Shown here piece by piece: positions 36,431 to 46,235 of a DNA stretch of 64,000 nucleotides. Source of the DNA: Leptospira selangorensis (GTDB lineage: Bacteria > Spirochaetota > Leptospiria > Leptospirales > Leptospiraceae); the NCBI RefSeq assembly GCF_004769405.1, contig NZ_RQES01000001.1:237815-301814 (forward strand). Direction: 5' to 3'. Every line of letters starts with the position of its first letter. The first letter of the stretch is position 1. The position numbers were made by a program, and so were the translations under genes. The notes under the pieces are model-generated. The model saw only the letters and a list, made by a program, of their open reading frames with translations. It did no database searches and was not told where the DNA came from.

Positions 36431-38365
36431 ATGGAACCTCTCAGACTCCCCTTTCTAAATTCTCAGACATTATATTGGACTTTAAAGTCTTCTACAGATA
36501 CTTTTAAGGAGCATCCTGCTCAATTTTTTAAACCGGATGGTAAAACTTATAAATCCGTAAACTTTAAAGAGTTAGGAGATATAGTTACCAGGATCGGTTT
36601 GGGTCTTGTATCTATTGGAGTTAAAAAAGGAGAGAATGTAGGTTTGATCGCCGATTCCGGGCATCGTTGGATTTGGGCGAGTATGGGGATCACGAATATT
36701 GGAAGTGTGGACGTACCTAGAGGAACCGATTCCACTCTTGAAGATTTGATTTATATCTTAAACCATTCAAAGGCAGAAGTTTGTTTTGCAGGAAATTCAG
36801 AAGTGGTCCGTAAGATCAGTTCTTCCGCCTCTTCATTTCCTCATTTAAAAACAGTCATTCTATTCGAATCTTCTCATCATTCTGAGCAAAGACATCCATT
36901 CAAACTTTTGCATTTAGACGATCTAATCTCTCTAGGAGACAGATGGATCCAAGAAAAAGGAGAATTGGAATTTCATTCCAGAGGAGAATCCATCCAAGAG
37001 TCCGATCTTGCTACTATCGTTTATACTTCCGGGACCACAGGCCGTCCTAAGGGAGTGATGCTGACTCATAGAAACATAGTATTTAACGTAAACATGTCTT
37101 TGGCTTTGGACGATGTTCGTATCACTCCGGAAGATAGGACCATGGCTTATCTTCCTCCTTGGCATATTGCAGAAAGATTGATCGAGACTGCATGTGTTCG
37201 GGCAGGTGCCTCGGAAGCATTCACTTCAATTTCTAGTTTAGGTCAGGATCTGCAGGATATCAAACCTACTTTCCTTCTTTCTGTGCCTAGAGTTTGGGAA
37301 AGTTTTTACAATAAGGTCCAGGACAAACTGAAAGACGCTTCTCCTGTTGCTAAACTTATTTTCAAAAGTTTTCAATCCGTAGCAAATTCTTATTATAAGT
37401 ATAAAAGTAGGCTTTTGGGTCTGGAGTTTGCATTAAAACCTAGATCATTCTTTGGAGAAGTTTTTAATAGAATGAGCGGGCTGTTCGGGACATTCTTCTG
37501 GTTTGTTCCGAATATATTGGCTCAATTAGTATTTTCTAAAATACGAAAAAGTCTAGGTGGAAAATTGAAATTTGCGATCTCTGGGGCTGGGGCTCTTCCG
37601 GAATACATAGATAGATTTTTTAATTCTATAGGAATTCCTATCTTAGAAGGATACGGAATGACAGAAACGAGCGGAGCTTCTACAAGAAGAAGGCTAGGGC
37701 AAATCACGGTTGGAACTCTCGGAAAATGTATCCCAGGAGTAGAGATCAAGATCTTAGATGAGAAGGGAGAAGAGATCCACGAACCTGGAGTAAAAGGGAT
37801 CGCTTGGCATAAGGGCGGCCATATCATGCAGGGATACTATTTGGATCCTGAAAAAACCGCAGAAACAATGAAGGACGGGTGGCTAAATTCAGGGGACCTT
37901 CTTCTTTGGACCTCTCAAGGAGAATTAAAATACGCAGGAAGAGCCAAGGATACAATCGTACTTTTAGGCGGAGAAAATTTGGAACCTGAGCCGATCGAAT
38001 TCGCTCTTACCCAGAGCGAGCTGATCCTACAGGCAATGATAGTGGGACATGACCAAAAAACGTTAAGTGCACTTTTAGTCCCGGATTGGGAAGTATTGGA
38101 TAAACAGTTACGAGACTGGAAATCCAGATTATTACAAGAAATTGCAGATCCAAATTCTGATCCGGACGTCAGAGAATTGTTCAAAAAAGAAATTAAAGAG
38201 AGAGTTTCTTCTAAAAACGGTTTCAAAAATTTCGAAAAAGTATCTAATTTTTACCTTCTTCCTAAGAAGTTCGAACCTGGAGATGAGTTAACCATGACTA
38301 TGAAGGTAAAAAGGAACGTTGTCTCGGATAAATACAAGAACCAAATAAATGAATTATTCAGATAA
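36431..38365 (+). CDS. Long-chain fatty acyl-CoA synthetase (AMP-forming)
   Basis: 644 residues from the ATG at 36431 (MEPLRLPFLNSQTLYWTL). A TTG at 36326, overlapping the stop of the cyclase gene, would add 35 residues of unusual composition, and I consider it less likely. The AMP-binding signature is TIVYTSGTTGRPKGVMLTH (about 195-213), and the later motifs EGYGMTETSGA and GWLNSGDLLLW are present. It activates fatty acids to acyl-CoA; Leptospira depends on long-chain fatty acids for carbon and energy, so several paralogues are usual. Confidence 0.88.
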   Translation: MEPLRLPFLNSQTLYWTLKSSTDTFKEHPAQFFKPDGKTYKSVNFKELGDIVTRIGLGLVSIGVKKGENVGLIADSGHRWIWASMGITNIGSVDVPRGTDSTLEDLIYILNHSKAEVCFAGNSEVVRKISSSASSFPHLKTVILFESSHHSEQRHPFKLLHLDDLISLGDRWIQEKGELEFHSRGESIQESDLATIVYTSGTTGRPKGVMLTHRNIVFNVNMSLALDDVRITPEDRTMAYLPPWHIAERLIETACVRAGASEAFTSISSLGQDLQDIKPTFLLSVPRVWESFYNKVQDKLKDASPVAKLIFKSFQSVANSYYKYKSRLLGLEFALKPRSFFGEVFNRMSGLFGTFFWFVPNILAQLVFSKIRKSLGGKLKFAISGAGALPEYIDRFFNSIGIPILEGYGMTETSGASTRRRLGQITVGTLGKCIPGVEIKILDEKGEEIHEPGVKGIAWHKGGHIMQGYYLDPEKTAETMKDGWLNSGDLLLWTSQGELKYAGRAKDTIVLLGGENLEPEPIEFALTQSELILQAMIVGHDQKTLSALLVPDWEVLDKQLRDWKSRLLQEIADPNSDPDVRELFKKEIKERVSSKNGFKNFEKVSNFYLLPKKFEPGDELTMTMKVKRNVVSDKYKNQINELFR

Positions 38366-38423
38366 AACTCCATTCGGCGTAACGAATCTAAAAGAAGATC
38401 GAATCCAAAATAAAGGAGATTTT

Positions 38424-38816
38424 ATGCCGGTTTTGACTCAAACAGTAAAGAATCGATTGTCCACGATACTTTCCGTTTTTTCGGCCCTTGTATTTTTGCA
38501 GACCTTATTTTTTAAATTCACCGGACAGGACGAATCCGTACATATCTTCTCTACCTTAGGAATAGAACCTTGGGGAAGGATCGGAACGGGCTCAGTCGAA
38601 TTTTTTGTAGCAGCACTTTTGATCTTTCCACCATCCAGATTCGTAGGAGCCTTAGTAGGCTTCGGGCTGATGATCGGGGCGGTATTATCTCACCTTTTAT
38701 TTTTAGGAATAGTGGTAGATGATGATGGAGGTTTATTGTTCGCAATGGCAGTGAGTGTACTTGTCTCTTGCACCATTATACTAAATCTAGAGTGGGACCA
38801 TAGACCTCCTACCTAG
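38424..38816 (+). CDS. DoxX-like small membrane protein
   Basis: 130 residues with four hydrophobic segments (about 12-32, 50-70, 75-95 and 102-122) in the DoxX/DoxD-like arrangement. The ATG at 38424 has an excellent ribosome site (AAAGGAGAT), so the in-frame start at 38349 that overlaps the ligase gene is rejected. Members are linked to redox or detoxification functions, but the role of this one is unknown. It follows the acyl-CoA synthetase by 58 bp. Confidence 0.7.
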   Translation: MPVLTQTVKNRLSTILSVFSALVFLQTLFFKFTGQDESVHIFSTLGIEPWGRIGTGSVEFFVAALLIFPPSRFVGALVGFGLMIGAVLSHLLFLGIVVDDDGGLLFAMAVSVLVSCTIILNLEWDHRPPT

Positions 38817-38909
38817 TTCCAGAATTTTCAAAAATTCTTTCACATTCTTATCTTTAAAAAAGGAACGGTTACCCTAAACCTAGGTTCCAATTTTGAAGAT
38901 AAGAAAAAT

Positions 38910-40172
38910 ATGAAAGTCCGATATCCATTTTTTACACTTCTATTCTTTTTGTTTTCCCAATCCGTAAATGCCGAATCTATAAAGTTAGTTAAAAAGAAGA
39001 AGGCCCGGCAAAGACAAACGGAAACCTCCGAAAAAAATCCGAACTCTCAGCAAGAATTACAGGAGCATATCCTGACTAGTATGGGATTCGGAAAAGGGCT
39101 CTCTTTCGAAACCTCAGACAAACAAAACTTCCTGAATATGAGAGTTCGATTCCAGGAAAGAGCGGTAGAAACGATCCGCCAAGAAGATGGAGAAAAACAA
39201 ACCGAAGGTTTGGAATTCCAGGCCAGAAGAGCAAGACTCGTTTTTTCCGGGAATTTTTTAGGCAAAGACTGGCAATATTACGTTCAATTATCTTTTTCTA
39301 ATTTAGATATGGAAGAAGATAGGCCTGTTCCTTTAAGAGACGCTTCTATATCTTATGCGAAGTTTAATAACGCTAATATAAAAGTGGGGCAAATGAAAGT
39401 GCCCTATAATCGCCAAAGATTCATTTCAGACGGTTTACAAGAATTTGTAGATAGAACCGTTTCAAATGAAGAATTAAATCTGGACAGAGATGTTGGAATC
39501 CTAGTCTCTTCTTCCAATCTATTTGGATGGAATTGTTTAGGATATTCCGCGGGTGTTTTTGGTGGAGAAGGAAGAAATAGGAGTTCCAACTCAAGCGGAG
39601 TGCTAACTAGCGGAAAACTTACCTATTATCCTTTAGGAGTTTTTTCAGACAACGGAGAACCGGATTTGGAACATTCTACAAAACCAAAACTTGCTCTCTC
39701 CGTCGCAGGTGCAAATAATCAGAATACAAATCGTGAACTTTCTACTCACGGAGACACTTACCAATTTGCAAGATTCGATTACATGCATACTGGAACAGAG
39801 TTTTTATTCCAATGGAAAGGTTTTTCGGCTTCCGGAGAATATCTGACTAGAAAAGCAAACTCCCCTTTTATGGAAAAAGAGATCGGGAATCGAACTATGA
39901 CAGAATATTCCAGATCCGTAAAGGGAGGATTTTTCCAACTAGGTTATCTTTTTAAAAATAATCTAGGATTGGCGCTTAGATATTCAGAATACAGACCTTG
40001 GGGAAAAACGGATCCTAAACTTACGTATTCCAGAGAAAGAGGCCTCGCAGTTTCCTATTATCTCAAGGATCATAATTTAAAAATACAGGCTGATTACGCT
40101 TATTTAGAAGGTGGATATGTGGATAGTTTAGGCTCTCATAGGATCCGAGCCCAGATACAGGTATTTTTATAA
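38910..40172 (+). CDS. OprP/OprO-family outer-membrane porin
   Basis: 420 residues with a signal peptide (1-21) and a basic, low-complexity linker (about 26-50). The following barrel shows alternating beta-strand sequence typical of phosphate-selective porin O/P: FQARRARLVFSGNFLGKDWQYYVQLSF early on and KVGQMKVPYNRQRFISD in the middle. The protein ends in an aromatic/hydrophobic residue pattern (IQVFL), as expected for an outer-membrane barrel. It likely forms an anion-preferring channel; the substrate is not known. Confidence 0.8.
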   Translation: MKVRYPFFTLLFFLFSQSVNAESIKLVKKKKARQRQTETSEKNPNSQQELQEHILTSMGFGKGLSFETSDKQNFLNMRVRFQERAVETIRQEDGEKQTEGLEFQARRARLVFSGNFLGKDWQYYVQLSFSNLDMEEDRPVPLRDASISYAKFNNANIKVGQMKVPYNRQRFISDGLQEFVDRTVSNEELNLDRDVGILVSSSNLFGWNCLGYSAGVFGGEGRNRSSNSSGVLTSGKLTYYPLGVFSDNGEPDLEHSTKPKLALSVAGANNQNTNRELSTHGDTYQFARFDYMHTGTEFLFQWKGFSASGEYLTRKANSPFMEKEIGNRTMTEYSRSVKGGFFQLGYLFKNNLGLALRYSEYRPWGKTDPKLTYSRERGLAVSYYLKDHNLKIQADYAYLEGGYVDSLGSHRIRAQIQVFL

Positions 40173-40311
40173 AGGATCAAGCAAGGAGTCTTTGGAAAAA
40201 ATGTAATCGTTTTTTCATCTCGGAAAATTTTTAGAAAGGCGATCCGAGTCTCGAATCCGTTGACAATCTTGCAGGATTTCATCTTATGGAAGTAAGGTAT
40301 CGTTCTACTAG

Positions 40312-41109
40312 ATGAAATTTCGAAGAGGAAGACTTTACGACGCGTTTTTCATTTCGGACATCCATTATCTTCTGAATAAGAAGATAAAATCCCATAAGCA
40401 TAAAGAGCTTTTCCAATTACTGGACCATCTGAACAAAAAAGAAGTAAAATTCGATAATCTGTACCTTGTCGGGGACATTATCGAAAACTGGTTTTTTAGC
40501 GCGGATAGAAGGTTACAAAGAGTAAAAGGCAAAAAAAGATTTAACAAACTTTTTGAACGTCTAGATAGGCTCTCTTCCGGGAACGGCAAAAAATATTATA
40601 TTGTAGGGAACCACGACACTACCTCTTACCTGATGAGACTTACCCCTAAGGTAGAACATTATCTTATCGAAAGAGGTTGGATTATCTGCGAGAAGGCGGA
40701 AAATGAAACTCTGATCGCAATCCATGGACACCAAGGCCAGTACAATAAATTTACCTGGATGGGCTCCATTCTTGTCTTAAGAATTCTACATGTGTTCGCA
40801 TCCGCACTTCCTGCATTATTCAAATTTTCCGAAAACTTCTATCATAAACATCTAAATAGACAAGATCCAAGCACTGTAGAAGAGACATTACATTATTACC
40901 AAAAACTTTCCAAACTTACCCACCAAGATAAGAAGGTTCTGATCTCGGGTCATACACACGACTTTTTATGTATCCCCAAAATGAATATAATCAATACCGG
41001 AGACTGGGTGAAGAGTAATAGTTTCGTAATCCAAGATGGCAAAAAATTTTCCGGAATTCGGATGACAGCCAGAAAAGAATTCAAAAAAGAATTCGTCTTA
41101 CATGTTTGA
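40312..41109 (+). CDS. Metallophosphoesterase, UDP-2,3-diacylglucosamine hydrolase-like
   Basis: 265 residues with all calcineurin-type motifs: DIH (16-18), GDIIENW (54-60), GNHD (99-102), AIHGHQGQ and SGHTHD with the final metal-binding His. The W in GDIIENWF and overall size match LpxH-like proteins that cleave UDP-2,3-diacylglucosamine in lipid A synthesis. Other phosphoesterases of the family are possible, and Leptospira may have a separate LpxH or LpxI. Confidence 0.75.
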   Translation: MKFRRGRLYDAFFISDIHYLLNKKIKSHKHKELFQLLDHLNKKEVKFDNLYLVGDIIENWFFSADRRLQRVKGKKRFNKLFERLDRLSSGNGKKYYIVGNHDTTSYLMRLTPKVEHYLIERGWIICEKAENETLIAIHGHQGQYNKFTWMGSILVLRILHVFASALPALFKFSENFYHKHLNRQDPSTVEETLHYYQKLSKLTHQDKKVLISGHTHDFLCIPKMNIINTGDWVKSNSFVIQDGKKFSGIRMTARKEFKKEFVLHV

Positions 41110-41201
41110 TTGTTTTCTACACGTCGCATCACTTAAAGTTAAGAACCCAAATCCCTAAAAACTAATTTGCAATTTCTTGCCTGTCGGCTATACTTCGGCG
41201 C

Positions 41202-42770
41202 ATGTCTGAAGAACTGTTGATAGAATATTTAAACTTAATAGATGAACATGCTTGGCTTTTTTGGTCGGGAGTCGTTTTTCTTTTTTTATTCTGCGTTTTT
41301 ATCCACGATATATTCCAGAAAAAGCATACGATCAAACATAACTTTCCGGTTGTCGGTCATATCAGATATCTATTCGAAAAAATAGGGCCGGAACTCAGAC
41401 AATACTGGGTGGCAAACGATAAGGAAGAGATGCCTTTTAACAGGGCGGAAAGATCTTGGGTTTACGCCACAGCTAAGATGCAAAATAATAATTTCGGTTT
41501 CGGAACCACCGAATTATTATACGATGCAGGCTATCCCATCATCAAACATTCGGCATTTCCCTTCTCGGATAGCAAGGCGAAGTTTATAGAAGGTGATAGT
41601 TCTATGATCCCTTCTCTCAAAGTAATGGGGGAATTCAGGAACAGAAAAAAATTATATAGACCGGCATCCGTCATAAATATCTCCGCAATGTCTTATGGAT
41701 CTTTGGGAGAAAGAGCGGTATCTTCTTTAAACAAAGGTGCAAAGATCGCACGTTGTTATCATAATACTGGAGAAGGTGGACTTTCCCCTTATCATAACTT
41801 CGGCGCTGATGTCGTGTGGCAATTAGGTACTGGATATTTCGGCGCCAGGGATGAAAAAGGAAAATTCTCCTTAGATCATTTTCTAAAACGTTTAGACGCA
41901 AATCCAAACGTAAGGGCTATAGAGATCAAACTTTCTCAGGGTGCAAAACCCGGAAAAGGAGGGATCTTACCTGGAGCAAAAGTCACCAAAGAGATCGCAG
42001 AGATCAGAGGGATCAAACCTGGACAGGATTGTATTTCGCCTAATGCACATACCGAATTCGACGATGTAAAAAGTCTGGTCGATTTTATAGAAAAATTAGC
42101 GTCCGTTTCAGGACTCCCGATAGGGATCAAAAGTGCAGTGGGAGAATCTAAATTTTGGGAGGAACTTGCAAGTAGAATGAAGGAAACAGGCCAAGGACCT
42201 GACTTCATTACGATCGACGGAGGAGAAGGAGGAACAGGAGCGGCGCCGCTAACGTTTACTGATCACGTCTCTCTTCCTTTTAAGGTGGGATTTGCTAGAG
42301 TATATAAGATTTTTCAAAAATACGAGATAGCCGACAGAGTTGTCTGGATTGGTAGCGGAAAATTAGGTTTTCCCGACAGGGCTATAGTCGCATTCGCTAT
42401 GGGTTGTGATCTCATCCATGTAGCAAGAGAAACTATGATGTCTATCGGTTGTATCCAGGCACAAAAATGTCATACGGGTCATTGTCCCGCAGGAGTAGCC
42501 ACTCAGAGTAAATGGTTACAAGCAGGTTTGGACGTGGAATTAAAAGCAAAACGTGCCGCAAACTATATCAAAGGGTTTAGAAAAGAATTATTATCCGTAG
42601 CACATGCCTGCGGATACGAACATCCACTTCAATTTACAGGGAACGATATAGAGATCGGAGCGGGTCAAAATAGATTCAGGACCCTGACTGAAGTTTTGGA
42701 ATACGAAAGAACTCCTATAAAATTCACCACTATGATGGATTATACGAGTAATATCACCGCACTCGGTTAG
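41202..42770 (+). CDS. FMN-binding glutamate synthase-family protein
   Basis: 522 residues. An N-terminal membrane segment (about 18-35) is followed by a GltS/GltB-like FMN barrel: INISAMSYGSLGERAVSSL, the substrate and flavin region (IKLSQGAKPGKGGILPG, ITIDGGEGGTGAAPL) and a C-terminal CHTGHCPAGVATQ cluster with cysteines. These membrane-anchored stand-alone proteins differ from complete glutamate synthase (no amidotransferase domain), and their exact reaction is uncertain. Confidence 0.85.
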   Translation: MSEELLIEYLNLIDEHAWLFWSGVVFLFLFCVFIHDIFQKKHTIKHNFPVVGHIRYLFEKIGPELRQYWVANDKEEMPFNRAERSWVYATAKMQNNNFGFGTTELLYDAGYPIIKHSAFPFSDSKAKFIEGDSSMIPSLKVMGEFRNRKKLYRPASVINISAMSYGSLGERAVSSLNKGAKIARCYHNTGEGGLSPYHNFGADVVWQLGTGYFGARDEKGKFSLDHFLKRLDANPNVRAIEIKLSQGAKPGKGGILPGAKVTKEIAEIRGIKPGQDCISPNAHTEFDDVKSLVDFIEKLASVSGLPIGIKSAVGESKFWEELASRMKETGQGPDFITIDGGEGGTGAAPLTFTDHVSLPFKVGFARVYKIFQKYEIADRVVWIGSGKLGFPDRAIVAFAMGCDLIHVARETMMSIGCIQAQKCHTGHCPAGVATQSKWLQAGLDVELKAKRAANYIKGFRKELLSVAHACGYEHPLQFTGNDIEIGAGQNRFRTLTEVLEYERTPIKFTTMMDYTSNITALG

Positions 42771-42792
42771 TTTTTAAATCGCTTGCATTAGG

Positions 42793-42823
42793 TCGGGTCC
42801 CTGTAAATATTTGCGGGACCCGA
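42793..42823 (+). terminator. Strong hairpin touching the next start codon
   Basis: TCGGGTCCC (42793-42801) and GGGACCCGA (42815-42823) form a perfect 9-bp stem with a 13-base loop. The 3' arm ends directly before the ATG at 42824. It could terminate the upstream transcript or hide the ribosome site of the next gene. There is no T-tract because the start codon follows immediately. Confidence 0.55.
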
Positions 42824-43543
42824 ATGAAACTGATCTTATCTTTTTTCCAAAATTTCTGGGACTTTCTTCGTTCTCCTAAAGAAGAACTTCAAAAAAAAAC
42901 AAGCTTCCCCGGATATCCGATCTTATTTGTTAGAACTTCTATCCCGATCTTGATCGGATATTTTTTCGCACATCTTTCTTTTAAAACTCTAGGATTGCAG
43001 TATGTTTTTTTAGGCGGCTCCATTCTAAATATGCTGACCAGAGTGATCCTGCCCGATCTATTTTTCGGAACTCTGTATGCATTACTCTTCACAACAATTT
43101 ATCTATGTATAGGGACAGGAATATTTTGGGGAATTTCTAAAATTTTTTCTTACCGATTTGAAACCAGTAGAGGATTAGAATTAAGTTCCAAACTAGCGCA
43201 TTCGTTTTTGATCCTAGGACTTCTGATCTTTTTCGGGTTTACTGGGATTTTTGGCTCCATAGTATATTTGATATTCTTTATATACTTTACCTTCCTAATT
43301 ATTCTAGTTCTATTTTACGGAATAGGGGCGGGGCAAAGGATCAGTATCATTTCAGGCCTAATTATAGGATTGATCTCTTATGGCATTTTTTTCTTAAAAG
43401 ATGATACACAAATGGACAATCTCACTATTCCTACCCAACCGGAAACGATGACTCCGGAAGAAGAAAGAGAAAAAATACAAGATGCAGAAGATGTAATCCG
43501 AAAATTAGAAGAAGCTCGTAAAGAAAAGGGCTATAACAACTAA
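42824..43543 (+). CDS. YIP1-family integral membrane protein
   Basis: 239 residues with about five hydrophobic segments between residues 30 and 190. The N-terminal amphipathic piece (FFQNFWDFLRSPKEEL) resembles the start of Yip1-domain proteins. A charged helical tail follows (TPEEEREKIQDAEDVIRKLEEARKE). Function is unknown. No separate Shine-Dalgarno is visible apart from GGGA in the hairpin arm that precedes the start, so translation may depend on opening of that hairpin. The thioesterase gene starts 21 bp downstream. Confidence 0.6.
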   Translation: MKLILSFFQNFWDFLRSPKEELQKKTSFPGYPILFVRTSIPILIGYFFAHLSFKTLGLQYVFLGGSILNMLTRVILPDLFFGTLYALLFTTIYLCIGTGIFWGISKIFSYRFETSRGLELSSKLAHSFLILGLLIFFGFTGIFGSIVYLIFFIYFTFLIILVLFYGIGAGQRISIISGLIIGLISYGIFFLKDDTQMDNLTIPTQPETMTPEEEREKIQDAEDVIRKLEEARKEKGYNN

Positions 43544-43564
43544 TATATTCAAAAAGGATAAATA

Positions 43565-43993
43565 ATGGCAAGAGTTCAACTGGATCTGCCCGAAAAATTG
43601 GCCTGGTCCACTAGCTTAAATATCAGGATTTATGATACAAATTTTGCGGCGCATTTGGCTCATGATAAGGTGGTCTCTCTTTTACATGAATCCAGAGCGA
43701 GATTATTCAAAGAGAAAGGATTTTCCGAACTAGATGTAAACGGCTACGGGATCATTCTTACTGATCTAGTCGTGGAATATAAGGCAGAGGCGTTTTTCGG
43801 GGACCAAGTCCGAGTAGAGATCGGAGCAGGAGATTTTAGCCCAAAAGGTTGCGATCTATATTATAGAATGATCCATACTGACGGACCTATCAACGGCAAA
43901 ATCGTATGTAATGCAAAAACAGGATTAGTGTTCATGGATTATTCTACTAGAACGGTTAGCAATATTCCGGAAGTTTTTAAATCCTGGTTTTGA
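43565..43993 (+). CDS. Hotdog-fold acyl-CoA thioesterase (4HBT type)
   Basis: 142 residues, typical of the 4-hydroxybenzoyl-CoA thioesterase family. N-terminal RIYDTNFAAHLAHDKVVSLLHESR holds the catalytic-region Asp/His and the long central helix, and the rest is a beta-sheet (LVVEYKAEAFFGDQVRVEIG). It probably hydrolyses acyl-CoA thioesters; natural substrate unknown. It lies 21 bp behind the YIP1-like gene and so may be in its operon. Confidence 0.8.
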   Translation: MARVQLDLPEKLAWSTSLNIRIYDTNFAAHLAHDKVVSLLHESRARLFKEKGFSELDVNGYGIILTDLVVEYKAEAFFGDQVRVEIGAGDFSPKGCDLYYRMIHTDGPINGKIVCNAKTGLVFMDYSTRTVSNIPEVFKSWF

Positions 43994-43999
43994 AAATTA

Positions 44000-44437
44000 T
44001 TACTTTTTCTTTTTGTCTGAATGATAAGTTAGCGCGAAAGAAATACACTGTTTTATTTCCTTTTCGGGAAGTTTAGAACTTTCAGAAAATATAATACTTC
44101 TATTTCCCTCAAAATGAAATGTTTTAGGATATAATTTCCTGAATCTGGCGATCAGGTCCGTTTGGCAATGAAAGAACATCGCATATTCTTTCGAATCCCC
44201 TTTTAAGGCATCTATACGGATCGTAGTCCCACTTTTGGATTCAGGAGTAATATAACTAGGCTGTCCCCATTTTAGGACTTCTTCTATCCTGCCCACTCCT
44301 TGGATCTCTTTCGCGGTTTCAAATATAAGTTCTCTCAAACGAAATAATTTTTCTCGGACTGAGGGAGAATATTCCGAGAATGTTTCCGCCACATCCGAAT
44401 TAGTGAATTTTTGAAACTGATCCTTTTTCTGAGCCAT
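44000..44437 (-). CDS. DUF1801-family protein
   Basis: 145 residues. The fold typical of DUF1801 shows in LFRLRELIFETAKEI, EVLKWGQPSYIT, YAMFFHCQTDLIARFRKLYP and the C-terminal ISFALTYH. Proteins of this family are small, cytoplasmic and mostly uncharacterised. Two related proteins occur at 47704-48090 and 50113-50502, so this is one of three in 6.5 kb. Convergent with the thioesterase gene (six-base gap). Confidence 0.7.
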   Translation of the reverse strand: MAQKKDQFQKFTNSDVAETFSEYSPSVREKLFRLRELIFETAKEIQGVGRIEEVLKWGQPSYITPESKSGTTIRIDALKGDSKEYAMFFHCQTDLIARFRKLYPKTFHFEGNRSIIFSESSKLPEKEIKQCISFALTYHSDKKKK

Positions 44438-44485
44438 AAGTTCTTCTTAGGTAACCCTTGTAGAAGATCCTACAAGTACAATATT

Positions 44486-46039
44486 CTAAACGTTAACCGC
44501 ACAAGCCTGTGCGCATCTGATCCCGTCCATTGCGGCAGATACGATCCCACCCGCATATCCGGCTCCTTCTCCGCAAGGATACAAACCTTTGATACGAATA
44601 TGTTCCAAAGTTTCAGGATCCCGAGGAATACTAACCGGAGAAGACGTCCTGGTCTCAGGAGCATGAACCACTGCTTCGTTGGTTAAATACCCTTTCATGG
44701 ATTTATTAAATTCTTTGAATCCGTTTTGTAATGCATTCATTACAAATTTAGGAAGAACGGAAGAAAGGTCCGCAGGTATAACCCCGGGAGGATAAGAAGT
44801 TTTAGGAAGATCGGAAGAAATTTTTCCTTCTACAAAATCTACAAGTCTAGCAGCCGGTGCAGTTTGTGTTTTTCCTCCTGCAATCCATGCCTTTTGTTCT
44901 ATCTCTTTTTGGAATTCCATTGCAGCTAATGGTCCAAACTTTTTGAAAGGTAGAAAGTCCTCTTGTCGTAATTCCACTACTATCCCTGAATTTGCAGTAG
45001 GTCTCGCCCTTCTGGATGAAGACCAACCATTCGTCACAACCTCTCCCGGCCTAGTAGCGCATGCAGCGATCACTCCTCCAGGGCACATACAAAAAGAATA
45101 TACTCCCCTCCCATCGATCTGCTTTACAATACTATAAGGGGAAGGAGGAAGAAAAGGCCCTCTGTCTTCACAACTATACTGGATAGAGTCTATTAAGGAT
45201 TGTTTATGCTCTACCCTAATCCCTACTGCCAGGGGTTTTAACTGGATCTCAATTCCTTTATGATGGAGTAATTCAAATATATCACGAGCAGAATGTCCGG
45301 TAGCCAAAATGACTTTGTCGGAAAGAAAACGATCTCCATTTTTAGTGACAACACCCTTGATGGAATTTCCTTCCAAGATCAGATCGGTTACTCTTTGATT
45401 AAAATAAACTTCTCCACCCCTTTCTTGGATGGTTTCTCTCATTCTACGAACAATACTAGGAAGTTTATTGGTCCCTATATGAGGGTGAGCCTCTATTAGA
45501 ATATTAGGATTTGCTCCAAAACCTACGAGTAATTCCAAGATACGACGGATATTTCCTCTTTTTTTGGATCTTGTATAAAGTTTACCGTCGGAATATGTGC
45601 CAGCGCCACCTTCTCCGAAACAATAATTGGAATCCTCATCCACAATATGATGAGCATTTATATTTTGAAGATCTTTAGGTCTTGATTTAACGTCCTTTCC
45701 TCTTTCCAGAACGATAGGTTTTAAACCTGCTTGGATAAGTTCCAAGGCTGAAAATAAACCGGCAGGTCCAGCGCCGATTACGATTACTTCTTTGGAATTT
45801 TTTACATTTGGATAATCAGGCAGATGGATCTGCTCTGCTACAAAGTTTTCGTTAATATAAACTCGGATTTTTAGATTTACAAAAACGGTTTTTTGTCTGG
45901 CATCAATAGAATGATTTAAGACCTCAATATGTGCTATATCCGACAGAGAGATCTTTTTGGACTTGGAAATATATTCTGCGAGCTTAGCAGATTGTTCGGC
46001 GATCTCAGGCAAAAGCCTAAGTTCTAATTCTTGGGTCAT
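44486..46039 (-). CDS. FAD-dependent oxidoreductase (NAD(FAD)-utilising dehydrogenase family)
   Basis: 517 residues. An N-terminal ferredoxin-like region (about 1-80) precedes the dinucleotide motif VIGAGPAGLFSALELIQAG (about 86-104) with ERGKDV at the end of strand 2. Further motifs are GAGTYSDGKLYTR, VILATGHSARD and the C-terminal GLYPCGEGAGYAGGI, typical of the 'FAD-dependent dehydrogenase' family of about 520 residues. The substrate is unknown. It is the largest gene of this otherwise small-gene stretch. Confidence 0.85.
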   Translation of the reverse strand: MTQELELRLLPEIAEQSAKLAEYISKSKKISLSDIAHIEVLNHSIDARQKTVFVNLKIRVYINENFVAEQIHLPDYPNVKNSKEVIVIGAGPAGLFSALELIQAGLKPIVLERGKDVKSRPKDLQNINAHHIVDEDSNYCFGEGGAGTYSDGKLYTRSKKRGNIRRILELLVGFGANPNILIEAHPHIGTNKLPSIVRRMRETIQERGGEVYFNQRVTDLILEGNSIKGVVTKNGDRFLSDKVILATGHSARDIFELLHHKGIEIQLKPLAVGIRVEHKQSLIDSIQYSCEDRGPFLPPSPYSIVKQIDGRGVYSFCMCPGGVIAACATRPGEVVTNGWSSSRRARPTANSGIVVELRQEDFLPFKKFGPLAAMEFQKEIEQKAWIAGGKTQTAPAARLVDFVEGKISSDLPKTSYPPGVIPADLSSVLPKFVMNALQNGFKEFNKSMKGYLTNEAVVHAPETRTSSPVSIPRDPETLEHIRIKGLYPCGEGAGYAGGIVSAAMDGIRCAQACAVNV

Positions 46040-46235
46040 AGTTTAGGACCAAAAGTTTTAGGATTTGTATGTAATGGAGTTAAAAAAGAAAGTAAGATTG
46101 AGGCAAGGAATTTTAAGAAAGATTTAGAATAAATGGAAAGACTTTTACAACGAAAATGAAGATTCCGGGGGAGGATTAAAATTAGAATCGCAAAAATCCT
46201 AGATTTATCACTAAGTTGGTAAACTAGGTAGATCC

